64,000 nt of DNA from Bacillota bacterium (GCA_023423045.1 JAFAGA010000017.1:1-64000), one strand, 5' to 3'. Shown: positions 42,039 to 50,938, numbered from the stretch's first letter. Program-made: numbers and translations. The notes: generated from the sequence alone by a model not told the origin.

Positions 42039-42581
42039 ATGAAATTGAATAAATTCACAGTGAAGGATATTGTATTTATCGCCATATTGTCTGCAGCTCT
42101 GGTACTAGCCGGGCTGGTGGTAATGCCCCTGGTGATGTCCGCAACCCTGTTCGGATTGCGAAATATGGCCTCTGCCATACTTTATTCCATCTTTACGGTA
42201 ATCGGACTGATGAAGGTGAGGAAAATAGGAACACTGACCTTGCTGGGACTGTTCCATGGCTCGGTTTTGCTCATGATGAGCCCGGTAATGTTCTGGAATA
42301 TGGCAATCGGTTCTTTGGTCAGCGAGCTTATTACCTGGGCCCTTTTTAAGGGATATGAAAGTGATAAGGCAAAGATATTAGCGGCAACCTTGTTTGTACC
42401 GCTGACAATCCCAACAACATTAATCTTCACCATGCTTTTGCATGGACAGTCCTTTACCCAGATTATCAGCCAGCCGGTGCTGTCCGGGCTATTGTGTGTT
42501 CTTACCTTTGTGCTTAGCTATGCCGGGGCAAGAATTGGCTTTAAAATCGGAGGTGAGCTTCAGAAGGCGGGGAAGCTGTAG
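42039..42581 (+). CDS. ECF transporter substrate-binding (S) component, MptD/TIGR02185-like
   Basis: This 180-residue protein has about five or six helices and the N-terminal pattern KFTVKDIVFIAILSAALVLAGL of the MptD-type S components. In ECF transporters the S protein binds the substrate in the membrane and pairs with a T protein and two ATPases. Its two partners follow directly. The substrate is unknown; the Fur-like operator suggests iron, heme or another metal compound (inference). I chose ATG 42039 behind AGGAAAGGA; ATG 41985 is in frame but poorly served. Confidence 0.78.
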   Translation: MKLNKFTVKDIVFIAILSAALVLAGLVVMPLVMSATLFGLRNMASAILYSIFTVIGLMKVRKIGTLTLLGLFHGSVLLMMSPVMFWNMAIGSLVSELITWALFKGYESDKAKILAATLFVPLTIPTTLIFTMLLHGQSFTQIISQPVLSGLLCVLTFVLSYAGARIGFKIGGELQKAGKL

Positions 42582-43262
42582 ATGGAGAGTCTGTATAGCA
42601 AAAAACCGATCTACCCTTTGGTCAGCCTGCTGTCCTCCCTGGCCATATTCTGTATCGGCCTGCTGGTGTCGAGGAGCCTGGGGGTCGTATATTTACTGGG
42701 AGCGCTGACCGTGATTTATATTATCTTCGGATATTCCCGTGTTCTTCTTCGGGCAATTCCTCTGTTCCTGCTTATCGGCACCGTAATCGGAGCAGGAGCG
42801 GTCTTAACAAGCGGAAACTATATGGCCGGGGTCCAGACCCTGGGAAGGATATTGCTGCTGGCTTATTCCTCCGTAGTTATGGTGGCGCTGCCTCCGGTCA
42901 ATCTGACCCGTAATTTGGCGGAGCTTCGGGTACCCCGTATTCTCACCTTGGGTATGCTGATTACCATACGGTTTGTTCCATTGCTGATCAATGAGACGAA
43001 GCAGATTACCGAGGCGATGAAGACCAGGGGCGGCAAGGTCGGAATCTATCATCTTCCCTATCTGTACCGTGCCTTTCTCATGCCTTTTCTGATGAGAATC
43101 ATCAGTATCTCCGATCTTATGGCAGTTTCCATTGAGACCAGGGGCTTTTCCCTGTCGGATGCCTCCTACAGCGTATATAAACATGTGCGCTTTGCGAAGA
43201 GAGACGGGGTATTTGCGCTGAGTATATTGGCGATTTTGGTGGGGGTGCTGATCTATGGATAG
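42582..43262 (+). CDS. ECF transporter transmembrane (T) component
   Basis: This 226-residue EcfT has both signature Ala/Glu-x-x-Arg-Gly motifs in the C-terminal coupling helices: TEAMKTRGG (about residue 145) and VSIETRGF (about 190). These arginines contact the Q-loop grooves of the ATPases. About four or five helices precede them. It starts directly at the S component stop and overlaps the ATPase gene by eight bases, so the three proteins are made together. Confidence 0.85.
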   Translation: MESLYSKKPIYPLVSLLSSLAIFCIGLLVSRSLGVVYLLGALTVIYIIFGYSRVLLRAIPLFLLIGTVIGAGAVLTSGNYMAGVQTLGRILLLAYSSVVMVALPPVNLTRNLAELRVPRILTLGMLITIRFVPLLINETKQITEAMKTRGGKVGIYHLPYLYRAFLMPFLMRIISISDLMAVSIETRGFSLSDASYSVYKHVRFAKRDGVFALSILAILVGVLIYG

Positions 43263-44691
43263 AATAGCGGTTGAGCTGATTAACTATTCCTTCCGGTATC
43301 GTATGGCAGAGGAATGGGTATTAAAGGATATTAATCTGAAGCTTCATTACGGCGAATTAATGCTTCTCTCCGGAACGTCGGGAGAAGGCAAATCTACGCT
43401 GCTGCACAGTCTGAACCGGATTATCCCACATATCATACCCGGTGAGGAAGAAGGGGAGCTGCTGATTGATGAAGCGCCAAGCCGGGAGAAGAAGACCGGT
43501 GAAATATCCGGGGTCATCGGAAGTGTGCTGCAGAATGCCGACAGCCAGATTATTAATTATATCGTTGAGGATGAGATTGCTTTTGGCTGTGAGAACAGGA
43601 ACATGGAACCGGAGCGGATTGGGGAACGGATTGACCTTGTCTGCAAGCGTCTGGGCCTGGAACCCCAGTGGTTTACCAGGATTTTGTCCGGCGGACAGAA
43701 GCAGAGATTGATTACTGCATCGATTCTTGCGATGGAGCAGAAAATACTGGTCTTTGATGAACCTCTGGCCAATTTGGATCTGGAAGGAGCACATACCCTG
43801 CTGAAGCTTTTGAAGGAGCTGGTTCGGGAAGGGTATGCCATTCTTTTGATTGAGCATCGTCTGGATGTAGTGCTGCCTTATGCGGATACGGTGTATTGGC
43901 TGGAGAAGGGAAGCATTTATCCCTATTCCTCTTCACCGGAGAAGCCTCTTGGCCAGGGCATTATAAAGAATGAGGCAGAGCTTAAGAAGACAGAAGCATC
44001 AAAACCCTGCTTCCGGCTGGAGCATATGGGATATTCGGTGGATGGGCGACAGATTCTTAAAGATCTGAGCTTTACTCTATACCAGGGAGAGCGAATTGTG
44101 ATTCTTGGAGAAAACGGATGCGGCAAGACTACGTTTTTGCGTTTGCTTGCCAGGCTGCTTGCGCCCTCGGAGGGAAAGCTGGAGCAATTCCTTGAGCCAG
44201 GCCGCAGACGCCCATCAGGAGATTGGTATAAGAAGCTGGGATATGTCTATCAGAATCCGAATTATCAGCTGTTTATGCCGACGGTGACCCAGGAGGTGGC
44301 ATACCAATCGCCCGGGGATGAGATTACGGAGGAGATGGTATATAGATTTGGGCTGGAGGCGCTCCGGCACAGACATCCCCAGTCACTTTCCGAAGGCCAG
44401 AAGAGAAGGCTTACGATTGCCTGTATCATGGCAATGGAGCCTCAAGTCCTGCTGCTGGATGAGCCTACGGTGGGACAGGATTACGATGGACTGAAGAATA
44501 TTGTCCATCAACTGAATGCGTTACATGAAAAACACAATAATACGATGATCACCATTACTCATGATTTTCGATGCGCCAGAGCGTTTGCCGACCGAATCCT
44601 GTGGATGAAGCAGGGAAGGCTGTATAAGGACGGAGGACCGGAATTGGCGGAGGAATATTTTGAAGAGCTTCAGACTTCATTTATAGAATGA
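43255..44691 (+). CDS. ECF transporter ATPase, two nucleotide-binding domains in one chain
   Basis: This 478-residue protein carries two ABC domains. Domain 1 has Walker A GTSGEGKSTLLH (about residue 39), signature ILSGGQKQRLITA and Walker B LVFDEPLANLD. Domain 2 has Walker A GENGCGKTTFLR (about 285), signature SLSEGQKRRLTIA and Walker B LLLDEPTVGQD. It therefore replaces the usual EcfA1/EcfA2 pair. Both domains keep all key residues. It overlaps EcfT, and a terminator follows after nine bases. Confidence 0.9.
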   Translation: MDRIAVELINYSFRYRMAEEWVLKDINLKLHYGELMLLSGTSGEGKSTLLHSLNRIIPHIIPGEEEGELLIDEAPSREKKTGEISGVIGSVLQNADSQIINYIVEDEIAFGCENRNMEPERIGERIDLVCKRLGLEPQWFTRILSGGQKQRLITASILAMEQKILVFDEPLANLDLEGAHTLLKLLKELVREGYAILLIEHRLDVVLPYADTVYWLEKGSIYPYSSSPEKPLGQGIIKNEAELKKTEASKPCFRLEHMGYSVDGRQILKDLSFTLYQGERIVILGENGCGKTTFLRLLARLLAPSEGKLEQFLEPGRRRPSGDWYKKLGYVYQNPNYQLFMPTVTQEVAYQSPGDEITEEMVYRFGLEALRHRHPQSLSEGQKRRLTIACIMAMEPQVLLLDEPTVGQDYDGLKNIVHQLNALHEKHNNTMITITHDFRCARAFADRILWMKQGRLYKDGGPELAEEYFEELQTSFIE

Positions 44692-44699
44692 TCAATAAA

Positions 44700-44736
44700 A
44701 CATCCTCACGAATTATGGCTGAAGGATGTTTTTTTG
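44700..44736 (+). terminator. Terminator of the ECF operon
   Basis: ACATCCT pairs with AGGATGT and is followed by seven T. Confidence 0.75.
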
Positions 44737-44770
44737 TTGATTGCATTATTCTGCGGTGCTTATGTATGAG

Positions 44771-44818
44771 TTGAATAATGTCGAGGAATGTAGTAAAATA
44801 GTAATAGTGATATTTTAC
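44771..44818 (+). promoter_or_regulatory. Promoter with inverted repeat before the chemoreceptor
   Basis: TTGAAT, a 17-base spacer and TAAAAT (44794-44799) give a sigma-A-type promoter. GTAAAATA (44793-44800) and TATTTTAC (44811-44818) form a perfect 8-10-8 inverted repeat that covers the -10 and start site, a place suited to repression. No SigD-type chemotaxis promoter was seen. Confidence 0.45.
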
Positions 44819-44859
44819 AATAAATTCTATATTTAAAATAACCCATAGGAGGGCAACGA

Positions 44860-46872
44860 ATGAGAAAATTCAACAGTATAAAAATAAAATTGGTTGTCGG
44901 ATTTACTGCAATCATTTTATTGGCAATCGTCTTTATCTCCATCTTTATCCTGAGTAAAGATGTTAAGGTTATCACGAGGAATGCTGAAAATACATCTGTA
45001 ATTATGGCGGAAGGAGGAGCGAAGCTGGTAGCCGCCAGAGTCACCGGTACAATCAGTACACTGAATGCCATGGCAATGCAGGATGAAATTACAACCATGG
45101 ATTGGGAGCGGCAGCAGAAGGTGCTCCAGATGCAGTTGCAGTCAACGGACTACCTGGTGCTGGGAGTCGTCACCCCGGATGGAACAACACGCTACACGGA
45201 CGGTTCGGAAAGCCAGTTGGGTGACCGGGATTATATTATCAAAGCTTTTTCCGGTGAGGGAAATATCTCGGATGTACTGATCAGCCGTGTGACCGGAGAG
45301 CCGGTAACCATGGTCGCCGTGCCAATTCAAAGTGGCGGTAAGGTGGTCGGCGTACTGATCGGGCGCAGGGATGGAAATCTGTTAAGCACAATCACAAAGG
45401 ATATGAAATACAGCGAAAAAGGCTTTTCCTATATGTTGAATAATGCGGGGACCATAATCGCACACGATAATAAGGATTATGTGCTGGAGCAGTTTAATCC
45501 GATTGAAGCCGCCAAAGAAGATACTTCTCTCACCGCTTATGCAGAGACAATACAGGCCATCATAGATAACGGAAGCGGCTTTATCAAGTATGAGAAAAAA
45601 AAAGAAGACGGCTCTGTCTCCAATCTATATGCCGGATATTCCCAGGTTCCCGGAACGAATTGGATTTTCGTCAGCACCAGTGACGAAGAGGAGGTGTTGG
45701 CGCCTGTTCTCGAGACTCAGAATGCAGTAATTTTTATGCTGATGGTAAGCAGTGTCATTCTGGCGGTGGTGATTTATGCAACCGCTGCCGGAATTACAAA
45801 ACCTACTACAGAGATGTCCAAGGTATCACAGAGCATTGCCGGTCTGGATCTGACCGTCAATATTCCGGAGCGGCTGTTGAAAAAGAAGGATGAGAACGGT
45901 GTGTTGGCGCGGGCGATGCAGGAAATTATGCTCAACCTGAGGAAGGTGATCGGAGAGGTAACCGATTCGGCGATGCAGGTATCAGCAACAGCCCAGGAGC
46001 TGACAGCGACGACAGTGCAGTCTGCTACCGCTGTGGATGAGGTTTCCAAAACCGTGGAAGAGATTGCGAAGGGAGCTTCGGAGCAGGCATCCAATACAGA
46101 GGCAGGATCGAGCCAGGCTATTCTTTTGGGAAATCACATTGAACAAAATAATGAATCTATTCAAAATGTGAACCGGGCCTATGAGAAGGTATCCGCCGTA
46201 GTCGACGACGGACTTGCAGAGATAGCACGTCTCACTCGGATTACGGAAGATAACGGTAAGGCTACGGATGAGATACATGAGATTATCTTAAAGACCAGTG
46301 AGAGTGCGGATCGGATCGGCGAGGCCAGCAGCCTTATCGCCTCCATTGCCGATCAGACCAATCTGCTGGCCCTGAATGCATCTATCGAAGCGGCGAGAGC
46401 CGGAGAGCTGGGAAAAGGTTTTGCCGTAGTTGCATCTGAGATAAAGAAGCTGGCAGGACAATCCGCTAACTCGACGGATTATATTGACGGAATTGTGAAG
46501 GAGCTTCAAGTGAATGTCGCCAGAGCCGTAAGCAGCATGGAGCAGGTTAGGGATACCACGAAGGAGCAGACCAGGAGTGTTACCAATACGAACTCCAGGT
46601 ACGAACGGATCAACGAGGCAATGCATGCCTCCATTGATATCATGAAGCAGCTGGGCGCCTCCGGCAAGGAGATGGAGGGAGAGAAGAATGTGATATTAGA
46701 TATGCTGCAGACCTTATCGGCAATTGCCGAGGAGAATGCTGCCAGCACGGAGGAAGCTTCCTCTTCCATGCTGGAACAGAGTTCCTCCATGGAGGAGATT
46801 GCAGGCTCCAGTGAACGTCTGGCAGAGCTGGCTGCAGACTTGCAGCAGGCTATAAGGCGGTTCAAGGTATGA
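44860..46872 (+). CDS. Methyl-accepting chemotaxis protein with Cache-type sensor
   Basis: This 670-residue transmembrane receptor has an N-terminal helix (KLVVGFTAIILLAIVFISIFIL) and an extracellular sensing domain of about 250 residues of the double-Cache type (DYIIKAFSGEGNISDVLISRVTGEPV; GFSYMLNNAGTIIAH). A second helix follows near residue 300, then a HAMP linker and a cytoplasmic signalling domain whose hairpin tip reads IASIADQTNLLALNASIEAARAG. It should pass ligand signals to CheA/CheW. Chemotaxis partners are not in the window. GGAGGG precedes the ATG. Confidence 0.93.
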   Translation: MRKFNSIKIKLVVGFTAIILLAIVFISIFILSKDVKVITRNAENTSVIMAEGGAKLVAARVTGTISTLNAMAMQDEITTMDWERQQKVLQMQLQSTDYLVLGVVTPDGTTRYTDGSESQLGDRDYIIKAFSGEGNISDVLISRVTGEPVTMVAVPIQSGGKVVGVLIGRRDGNLLSTITKDMKYSEKGFSYMLNNAGTIIAHDNKDYVLEQFNPIEAAKEDTSLTAYAETIQAIIDNGSGFIKYEKKKEDGSVSNLYAGYSQVPGTNWIFVSTSDEEEVLAPVLETQNAVIFMLMVSSVILAVVIYATAAGITKPTTEMSKVSQSIAGLDLTVNIPERLLKKKDENGVLARAMQEIMLNLRKVIGEVTDSAMQVSATAQELTATTVQSATAVDEVSKTVEEIAKGASEQASNTEAGSSQAILLGNHIEQNNESIQNVNRAYEKVSAVVDDGLAEIARLTRITEDNGKATDEIHEIILKTSESADRIGEASSLIASIADQTNLLALNASIEAARAGELGKGFAVVASEIKKLAGQSANSTDYIDGIVKELQVNVARAVSSMEQVRDTTKEQTRSVTNTNSRYERINEAMHASIDIMKQLGASGKEMEGEKNVILDMLQTLSAIAEENAASTEEASSSMLEQSSSMEEIAGSSERLAELAADLQQAIRRFKV

Positions 46873-46930
46873 GAATTTTTAAAAGGTATAAGAAGTCTTA
46901 AAAGGTTATAAGAAATCTTAATAAGAAAAG

Positions 46931-46996
46931 CAGACAGAATATAGAAAAAGCAAGTGCAAATTTCCGGTGCACTTGCTTTTTTCTATATTCTGTCTG
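46931..46996. terminator. Long bidirectional terminator
   Basis: Two arms of 28-29 bases, starting CAGACAGAATATAG on the left and ending CTATATTCTGTCTG on the right, pair with only one bulged A/T. They enclose GCAAGTGCA / TGCACTTGC with T-runs. It separates the plus-strand chemoreceptor from the minus-strand alcohol dehydrogenase. Confidence 0.8.
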
Positions 46997-47005
46997 TTTA
47001 TGCAA

Positions 47006-48058
47006 TCAGTCGAGGAAAATAACAGGTTTGATCAGGTCAGCCGGCTTTTGATCCATGAGATGGAATGCATCTTCGATTTTTTCAAAACCATGGAAGCGGT
47101 GTGTAATGAGCTTTGTTGTATCAATACGCCCATATTTAACCATCTCAAGCATTTTCTTGATTCTGAGAGCACCGCCAGGACAGAAGCCGCCGCGAATGGT
47201 CTTGTCCGCCATACCAAGTCCCCAGGAATAGGCTGGCATGGAAAGGGTATCCGTAACATCAAAGAAGTTGATATTGGAGATATAACCGCCCGGTTTGGTC
47301 ATATTGATTGCCTGCTGGAAGCTGCCTGCGTTACCGCCTGCAATAATAACGGCGTCAGCACCGCCGCCGGTCATCTCCAGCACCTGTGCAACAATATCTC
47401 CGTCTTTATAGCTGATAATATCGGTGGCACCGTACTCCCTGGCAATCTTCACGCAATTTGGTCTTGTGCCGATAGCGATGATGCGGCCTGCACCGCGGTA
47501 GTTAGCACCGGCAACGGACATCAGACCCACAGGGCCGATTCCGATAACAACAACCGTGTCACCAAAAGAAACATTGGCATTTTCCACACCGTGAAAACCG
47601 GTGGACATCATGTCCACCGTCATAACGGCAGCCTCAGGAGAAACTCCCTCCGGCAAAAGGACAAGATTGGCATCCGCCTGGTTTACATGGAAGAACTCGG
47701 CAAAGGTGCCGTCTTTGGATCCCAGGAACTTGAAGCTTGCCATAAGACCTTCGTCATGTGCGTTATATTCGCCCTGAGAATTCTCGGCCAGCCAGTTGGG
47801 GGTGGTGCAGGGTACCACAACGATATCTCCCGGCTTGAAGTTCCGGACCAGACTGCCGGCCTCTACCACCTCGCCAACGGCTTCGTGCCCGAGGATTAAA
47901 TTAGTATGTTCTCCCGAACCACCGTGAGAAACATGTGTATCTGAAGAGCAGGGTGCTAAAACAATAGGACGCACAATCGCATCTAATTCGCCGCAGACCG
48001 GCCTTTCCTTTTCGATCCATCCTACCTGGCCGATGGATAACATTCCAAAACCTTTCAT
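47006..48058 (-). CDS. Zinc-dependent secondary alcohol dehydrogenase (CbADH/TbADH type)
   Basis: This 350-residue medium-chain dehydrogenase is close to the NADP-dependent secondary alcohol dehydrogenases of Clostridium beijerinckii and Thermoanaerobacter. The start MKGFGMLSIGQVGWIEKERP, catalytic zinc ligands Cys37, His58/Glu59 in GHEAVGE and the Asp in TVDMMSTGFHG all fit. The coenzyme loop GIGPVGLMSVAGA is present, and GTRPN with the downstream Tyr fits NADP preference. It interconverts ketones such as acetone with secondary alcohols. AGGAGG precedes the start. A Rex-like box overlaps the promoter, which fits control by the NADH/NAD ratio. Confidence 0.9.
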   Translation of the reverse strand: MKGFGMLSIGQVGWIEKERPVCGELDAIVRPIVLAPCSSDTHVSHGGSGEHTNLILGHEAVGEVVEAGSLVRNFKPGDIVVVPCTTPNWLAENSQGEYNAHDEGLMASFKFLGSKDGTFAEFFHVNQADANLVLLPEGVSPEAAVMTVDMMSTGFHGVENANVSFGDTVVVIGIGPVGLMSVAGANYRGAGRIIAIGTRPNCVKIAREYGATDIISYKDGDIVAQVLEMTGGGADAVIIAGGNAGSFQQAINMTKPGGYISNINFFDVTDTLSMPAYSWGLGMADKTIRGGFCPGGALRIKKMLEMVKYGRIDTTKLITHRFHGFEKIEDAFHLMDQKPADLIKPVIFLD

Positions 48059-48124
48059 TGATAAAAACCTCCTGTGTTGTAATACATGTGTTGTTATATG
48101 GGTTCAATTATTGCGAATACCTGG

Positions 48125-48153
48125 ATTATAGAACATTGTTATAAAATTATCAA
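48125..48153 (-). promoter_or_regulatory. Promoter of the alcohol dehydrogenase with Rex-like box
   Basis: Read on the minus strand, TTGATA (48148-48153), a 17-base spacer and TATAAT (48125-48130) form a good promoter. The plus-strand 18-mer TTGTTATAAAATTATCAA (48136-48153) matches the Rex consensus TTGTTAA-N4-TTAACAA at 12 of 14 fixed positions and covers the -35 and spacer. Confidence 0.55.
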
Positions 48154-48405
48154 TGTTAATTCTCTCCGATGGAAGCCATAACTATATCAGTATTTGAATA
48201 CGGATATTCTGGTAATTCAATAGCCAATATGGACAGATAAACAGGGACAGGAGGCGGATTGTTGTGAATTAATTTATAATTCCGTATTCTTCCACTAAAA
48301 AGATTGTTTCCGGAAGGCTTGCATTATAGATATGTTCCGGCGGTAGAAGCCCATAAAGTACACAGAAAAATCCGCTTCGGAGCAAAGTGCGAGGAAGAAC
48401 TAGAG

Positions 48406-48438
48406 TATATCGATAATGGAATATCGATATAGTATAAT
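48406..48438 (+). promoter_or_regulatory. 10-6-10 inverted repeat abutting the nfnAB -10 element
   Basis: TATATCGATA (48406-48415) and TATCGATATA (48422-48431) are perfect complements around six bases. They end one base before TATAAT (48433-48438). The repeat occupies the place of the -35 element, where only a poor hexamer is present, so the protein that binds it could be an activator or a blocker. The rest of the 507-base gap (48154-48405) shows no gene that I can support. Confidence 0.5.
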
Positions 48439-48462
48439 TGAATTTCACTTCTTAAACAAACA

Positions 48463-48480
48463 TTGTTAAAATTTAAACAA
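48463..48480 (+). promoter_or_regulatory. Rex-like operator upstream of nfnAB
   Basis: TTGTTAAAATTTAAACAA matches the Rex consensus TTGTTAA-N4-TTAACAA at 13 of 14 fixed positions and lies about 20 bases after the predicted transcript start. Rex represses redox genes when NADH is low. Confidence 0.6.
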
Positions 48481-48565
48481 GTATACAGCAAAAGAAGTGC
48501 AAAATGTTGCAAATGGCAAAAGGTTCATTCCATGCAGTAAAAGACTGCGGCTTACGGAGGTTTTT

Positions 48566-49408
48566 ATGTACAAAATATTGAAGAAACAGGCGTTAAATGA
48601 AGTGGTAACATTAATGGAGATTGATGCGCCCTTAGTTGCAAAAAAGGCGGAGCCTGGTCAGTTCATCATTCTGAGAACGGATGAGGATGGAGAAAGAATG
48701 CCGCTTACCATAGCGGATTATGATCGCGAAAAGGGTACGGTAACTATTATCTTTCAGATCGTCGGAGCGACAACCCAGCTTCTGAATCATTTGGAGGAGG
48801 GGGATGAAATTCACGACTTTGTAGGTCCCCTTGGGAAGGCCACGAAGACTGAGGGCAAGAAAAAAGTTGCCGTAGTCGGGGGCGGAGTAGGCTGTGCCAT
48901 TGCCTATCCGGTAGTAAAGAAATTCCATGAGCAGGGTACGGAGGTAGATGCAATCGTTGGATTCCGCAATAAGGAGCTGGTTATTTTGGAGGAAGAATTC
49001 AAGGCCAACAGCAGCCGGATGTTTTTAATGTCCGATGACGGAAGCTGCGGAGAAAAAGGGCTGGTAACAGATGCCTTGAAGAAGCTGATTGAATCCGGTG
49101 AAGAATATGATGAAGTCATTACCATCGGACCTCTTATCATGATGAAATTTGTCAGCAAACTGACCAAGGAATATGGAATAAAGACAGTTGCCAGTATGAA
49201 TCCGGTTATGATAGACGGAACAGGAATGTGCGGCGGCTGCCGTTTGAGCGTGGGAGGTAAAATTCAATTTGCCTGTGTGGACGGACCGGAATTTGATGCT
49301 CACGAAGTAGACTTTGATGAAGCGATGGAAAGAAGCAATATGTACCGTCCCTTTGAACGCAAGGTTTATGAGGAAACCTGCAACCTGCTCAGCAAGGAGG
49401 TAAGATAA
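48566..49408 (+). CDS. nfnA: NADH-dependent ferredoxin:NADP oxidoreductase subunit NfnA-like
   Basis: This 280-residue FAD/NAD-binding protein of the dihydroorotate-dehydrogenase electron-transfer type. The flavin part holds RMPLTIADYDREKGTV, the nucleotide part VAVVGGGVGCAIAYP, and the C-terminal MCGGCRLSVGGKIQFACVDG gives the 2Fe-2S cysteines. With NfnB it forms the electron-bifurcating complex that couples NADH and reduced ferredoxin to NADPH formation. I chose ATG 48566 after GGAGG; the frame from 48497 overlaps the Rex-like region. It overlaps nfnB by one base. Confidence 0.88.
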   Translation: MYKILKKQALNEVVTLMEIDAPLVAKKAEPGQFIILRTDEDGERMPLTIADYDREKGTVTIIFQIVGATTQLLNHLEEGDEIHDFVGPLGKATKTEGKKKVAVVGGGVGCAIAYPVVKKFHEQGTEVDAIVGFRNKELVILEEEFKANSSRMFLMSDDGSCGEKGLVTDALKKLIESGEEYDEVITIGPLIMMKFVSKLTKEYGIKTVASMNPVMIDGTGMCGGCRLSVGGKIQFACVDGPEFDAHEVDFDEAMERSNMYRPFERKVYEETCNLLSKEVR

Positions 49409-50811
49409 TGGCTGCAAATATGTCTTTGGTAAAGAATGAGATGCCTGCACAGAGTGCAGAAGTCAGAAATAAGAATTTTCTTGAAGTTACTTTAGGATAT
49501 ACAGAAGAACAGGCGATAGATGAAGCGAAGCGCTGCCTGAACTGTAAGCATCCTCCCTGTGTTGCGGGATGTCCTGTTCGGATTTCAATTCCGGAGTTTA
49601 TTGGAGCAGTTGCAGAAGGAAGGTTTGAAGAAGCATTCCAGATAATCAGCCGCTCCAGCTCTTTGCCGGCGGTGTGCGGAAGGGTATGTCCCCAGGAGTC
49701 CCAGTGTGAAGCAAAATGTGTACGGGGAATCAAAGGTGAGCCGGTGGCTATCGGCAGGCTGGAACGCTTTGCAGCCGATTATCACAATGCAAACAGCAGG
49801 GCTGAGGTACAAAAGCCGGAATCCAATGGTCATAAGGTTGCCGTAATCGGATCAGGGCCCTCCGGTCTTGCCTGTGCAGGAGACCTGGCACGTAAGGGGT
49901 ATGAGGTCACTGTATTTGAGGCATTGCATCTTGCAGGCGGTGTTCTGGTATATGGAATTCCGGAATTCAGACTTCCGAAAGCCATTGTTCAAAAAGAAAT
50001 CGATGCGCTGAAGGAAATGGGAGTTACCATACAGACCAACGTGGTGATAGGAAAGACCATATCTGTCGACGAATTGATGGAGGATTACGGTTTTGAAGCG
50101 GTATTCATCGGTTCCGGCGCAGGCCTTCCCAACTTTATGAATATTAAGGGTGAGAATTTGAAGGGCGTATACTCGGCAAATGAATTTCTTACCAGAATCA
50201 ATCTCATGAAGGCCTACAAGAACGGAGCGGCTACGCCTGTGCAGAGGGGAAACAGGGTGGCAGTTGTGGGAGGCGGTAATGTAGCCATGGATGCGGCCCG
50301 ATGCGCAAAACGCCTGGGAGCAGATGTAACCATAGTTTATCGCCGTACCGAGAAGGAATTACCGGCACGTCTGGAGGAAATCGAGCATGCGAAGGAAGAG
50401 GGAATCAAGTTTTCCTTCCTGACCAGTCCCCTGGAGGTCAAGGGAACCGAAGACGGCTGGGTGAGCGGGCTCCTATGCCGGAAGATGGAGCTTGGGGAAC
50501 CGGATGCGTCGGGAAGACAAAGGCCTGTGGCAATCGAGGGAAGTGAGTATATCCTGGATACGGATTCTGTTATTATTTCCATCGGGACTTCACCCAATCC
50601 TCTGATCAAAGCAACTACCAAAGGCCTGGAGACCCAGAAATGGGGCGGGATTATTGCGGAGGAAGAAACCGGATTAACCTCCAGAACCGGAGTTTATGCA
50701 GGGGGAGATGCAGTGACCGGAGCTGCCACCGTTATTCTGGCCATGGGAGCAGGCAAAAATGCGGCAGCGGCCATGGATGAATATATTCTTGGCGGAAGCA
50801 CCTTGGTATAA
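49408..50811 (+). CDS. nfnB: Ferredoxin:NADP oxidoreductase subunit NfnB-like (GltD-related)
   Basis: This 467-residue flavoprotein is a paralogue of GltD. The N-terminal domain binds two 4Fe-4S clusters through CLNCKHPPCVAGCPV and CGRVCPQESQCEAKC. The FAD motif is VAVIGSGPSGLACAGDL (about residue 145), and the NADP motif VAVVGGGNVAMDAARCAKRLGA is near residue 285, followed by VYRRTEKELPA, whose arginines fit NADP(H). The annotation glutamate synthase (NADPH) small subunit is common for this family, but the neighbour nfnA argues for the bifurcating transhydrogenase. Start shares bases with the nfnA stop. Confidence 0.88.
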   Translation: MAANMSLVKNEMPAQSAEVRNKNFLEVTLGYTEEQAIDEAKRCLNCKHPPCVAGCPVRISIPEFIGAVAEGRFEEAFQIISRSSSLPAVCGRVCPQESQCEAKCVRGIKGEPVAIGRLERFAADYHNANSRAEVQKPESNGHKVAVIGSGPSGLACAGDLARKGYEVTVFEALHLAGGVLVYGIPEFRLPKAIVQKEIDALKEMGVTIQTNVVIGKTISVDELMEDYGFEAVFIGSGAGLPNFMNIKGENLKGVYSANEFLTRINLMKAYKNGAATPVQRGNRVAVVGGGNVAMDAARCAKRLGADVTIVYRRTEKELPARLEEIEHAKEEGIKFSFLTSPLEVKGTEDGWVSGLLCRKMELGEPDASGRQRPVAIEGSEYILDTDSVIISIGTSPNPLIKATTKGLETQKWGGIIAEEETGLTSRTGVYAGGDAVTGAATVILAMGAGKNAAAAMDEYILGGSTLV

Positions 50812-50846
50812 ATCACCGCAATAGAAAAAGAGTTTTTAATAGTTGA

Positions 50847-50891
50847 AAAACACGTTCGATTTTATGGCAGCGGCCGGATTGGGCGTGTTTT
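50847..50891 (+). terminator. Probable terminator of nfnAB
   Basis: AAAACACG pairs with CGTGTTTT around a G+C-rich 29-base loop, and the T-run reaches six bases. Confidence 0.5.
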
Positions 50892-50938
50892 TTGAACCCG
50901 GAATAATAGAAATTCGGGAATGATAGGAAATATTTCGG

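Noticed and set aside
46967..47899. Plus-strand open frame of 310 codons opposite the alcohol dehydrogenase
   Set aside because: It lies entirely on the other strand of a clear TbADH-type gene, has no ribosome site and encodes a His/Asn-rich composition without any recognisable pattern.
48324..48512. Minus-strand small frame in the dehydrogenase/nfn gap
   Set aside because: It covers the promoter, inverted repeat and Rex-like box of nfnAB and has no ribosome site.
49408..50811. Second glutamate synthase small subunit
   Set aside because: It is GltD-related, but the directly linked nfnA and the cluster cysteines fit the NfnAB transhydrogenase; a full gltB-gltD pair lies elsewhere in the window.
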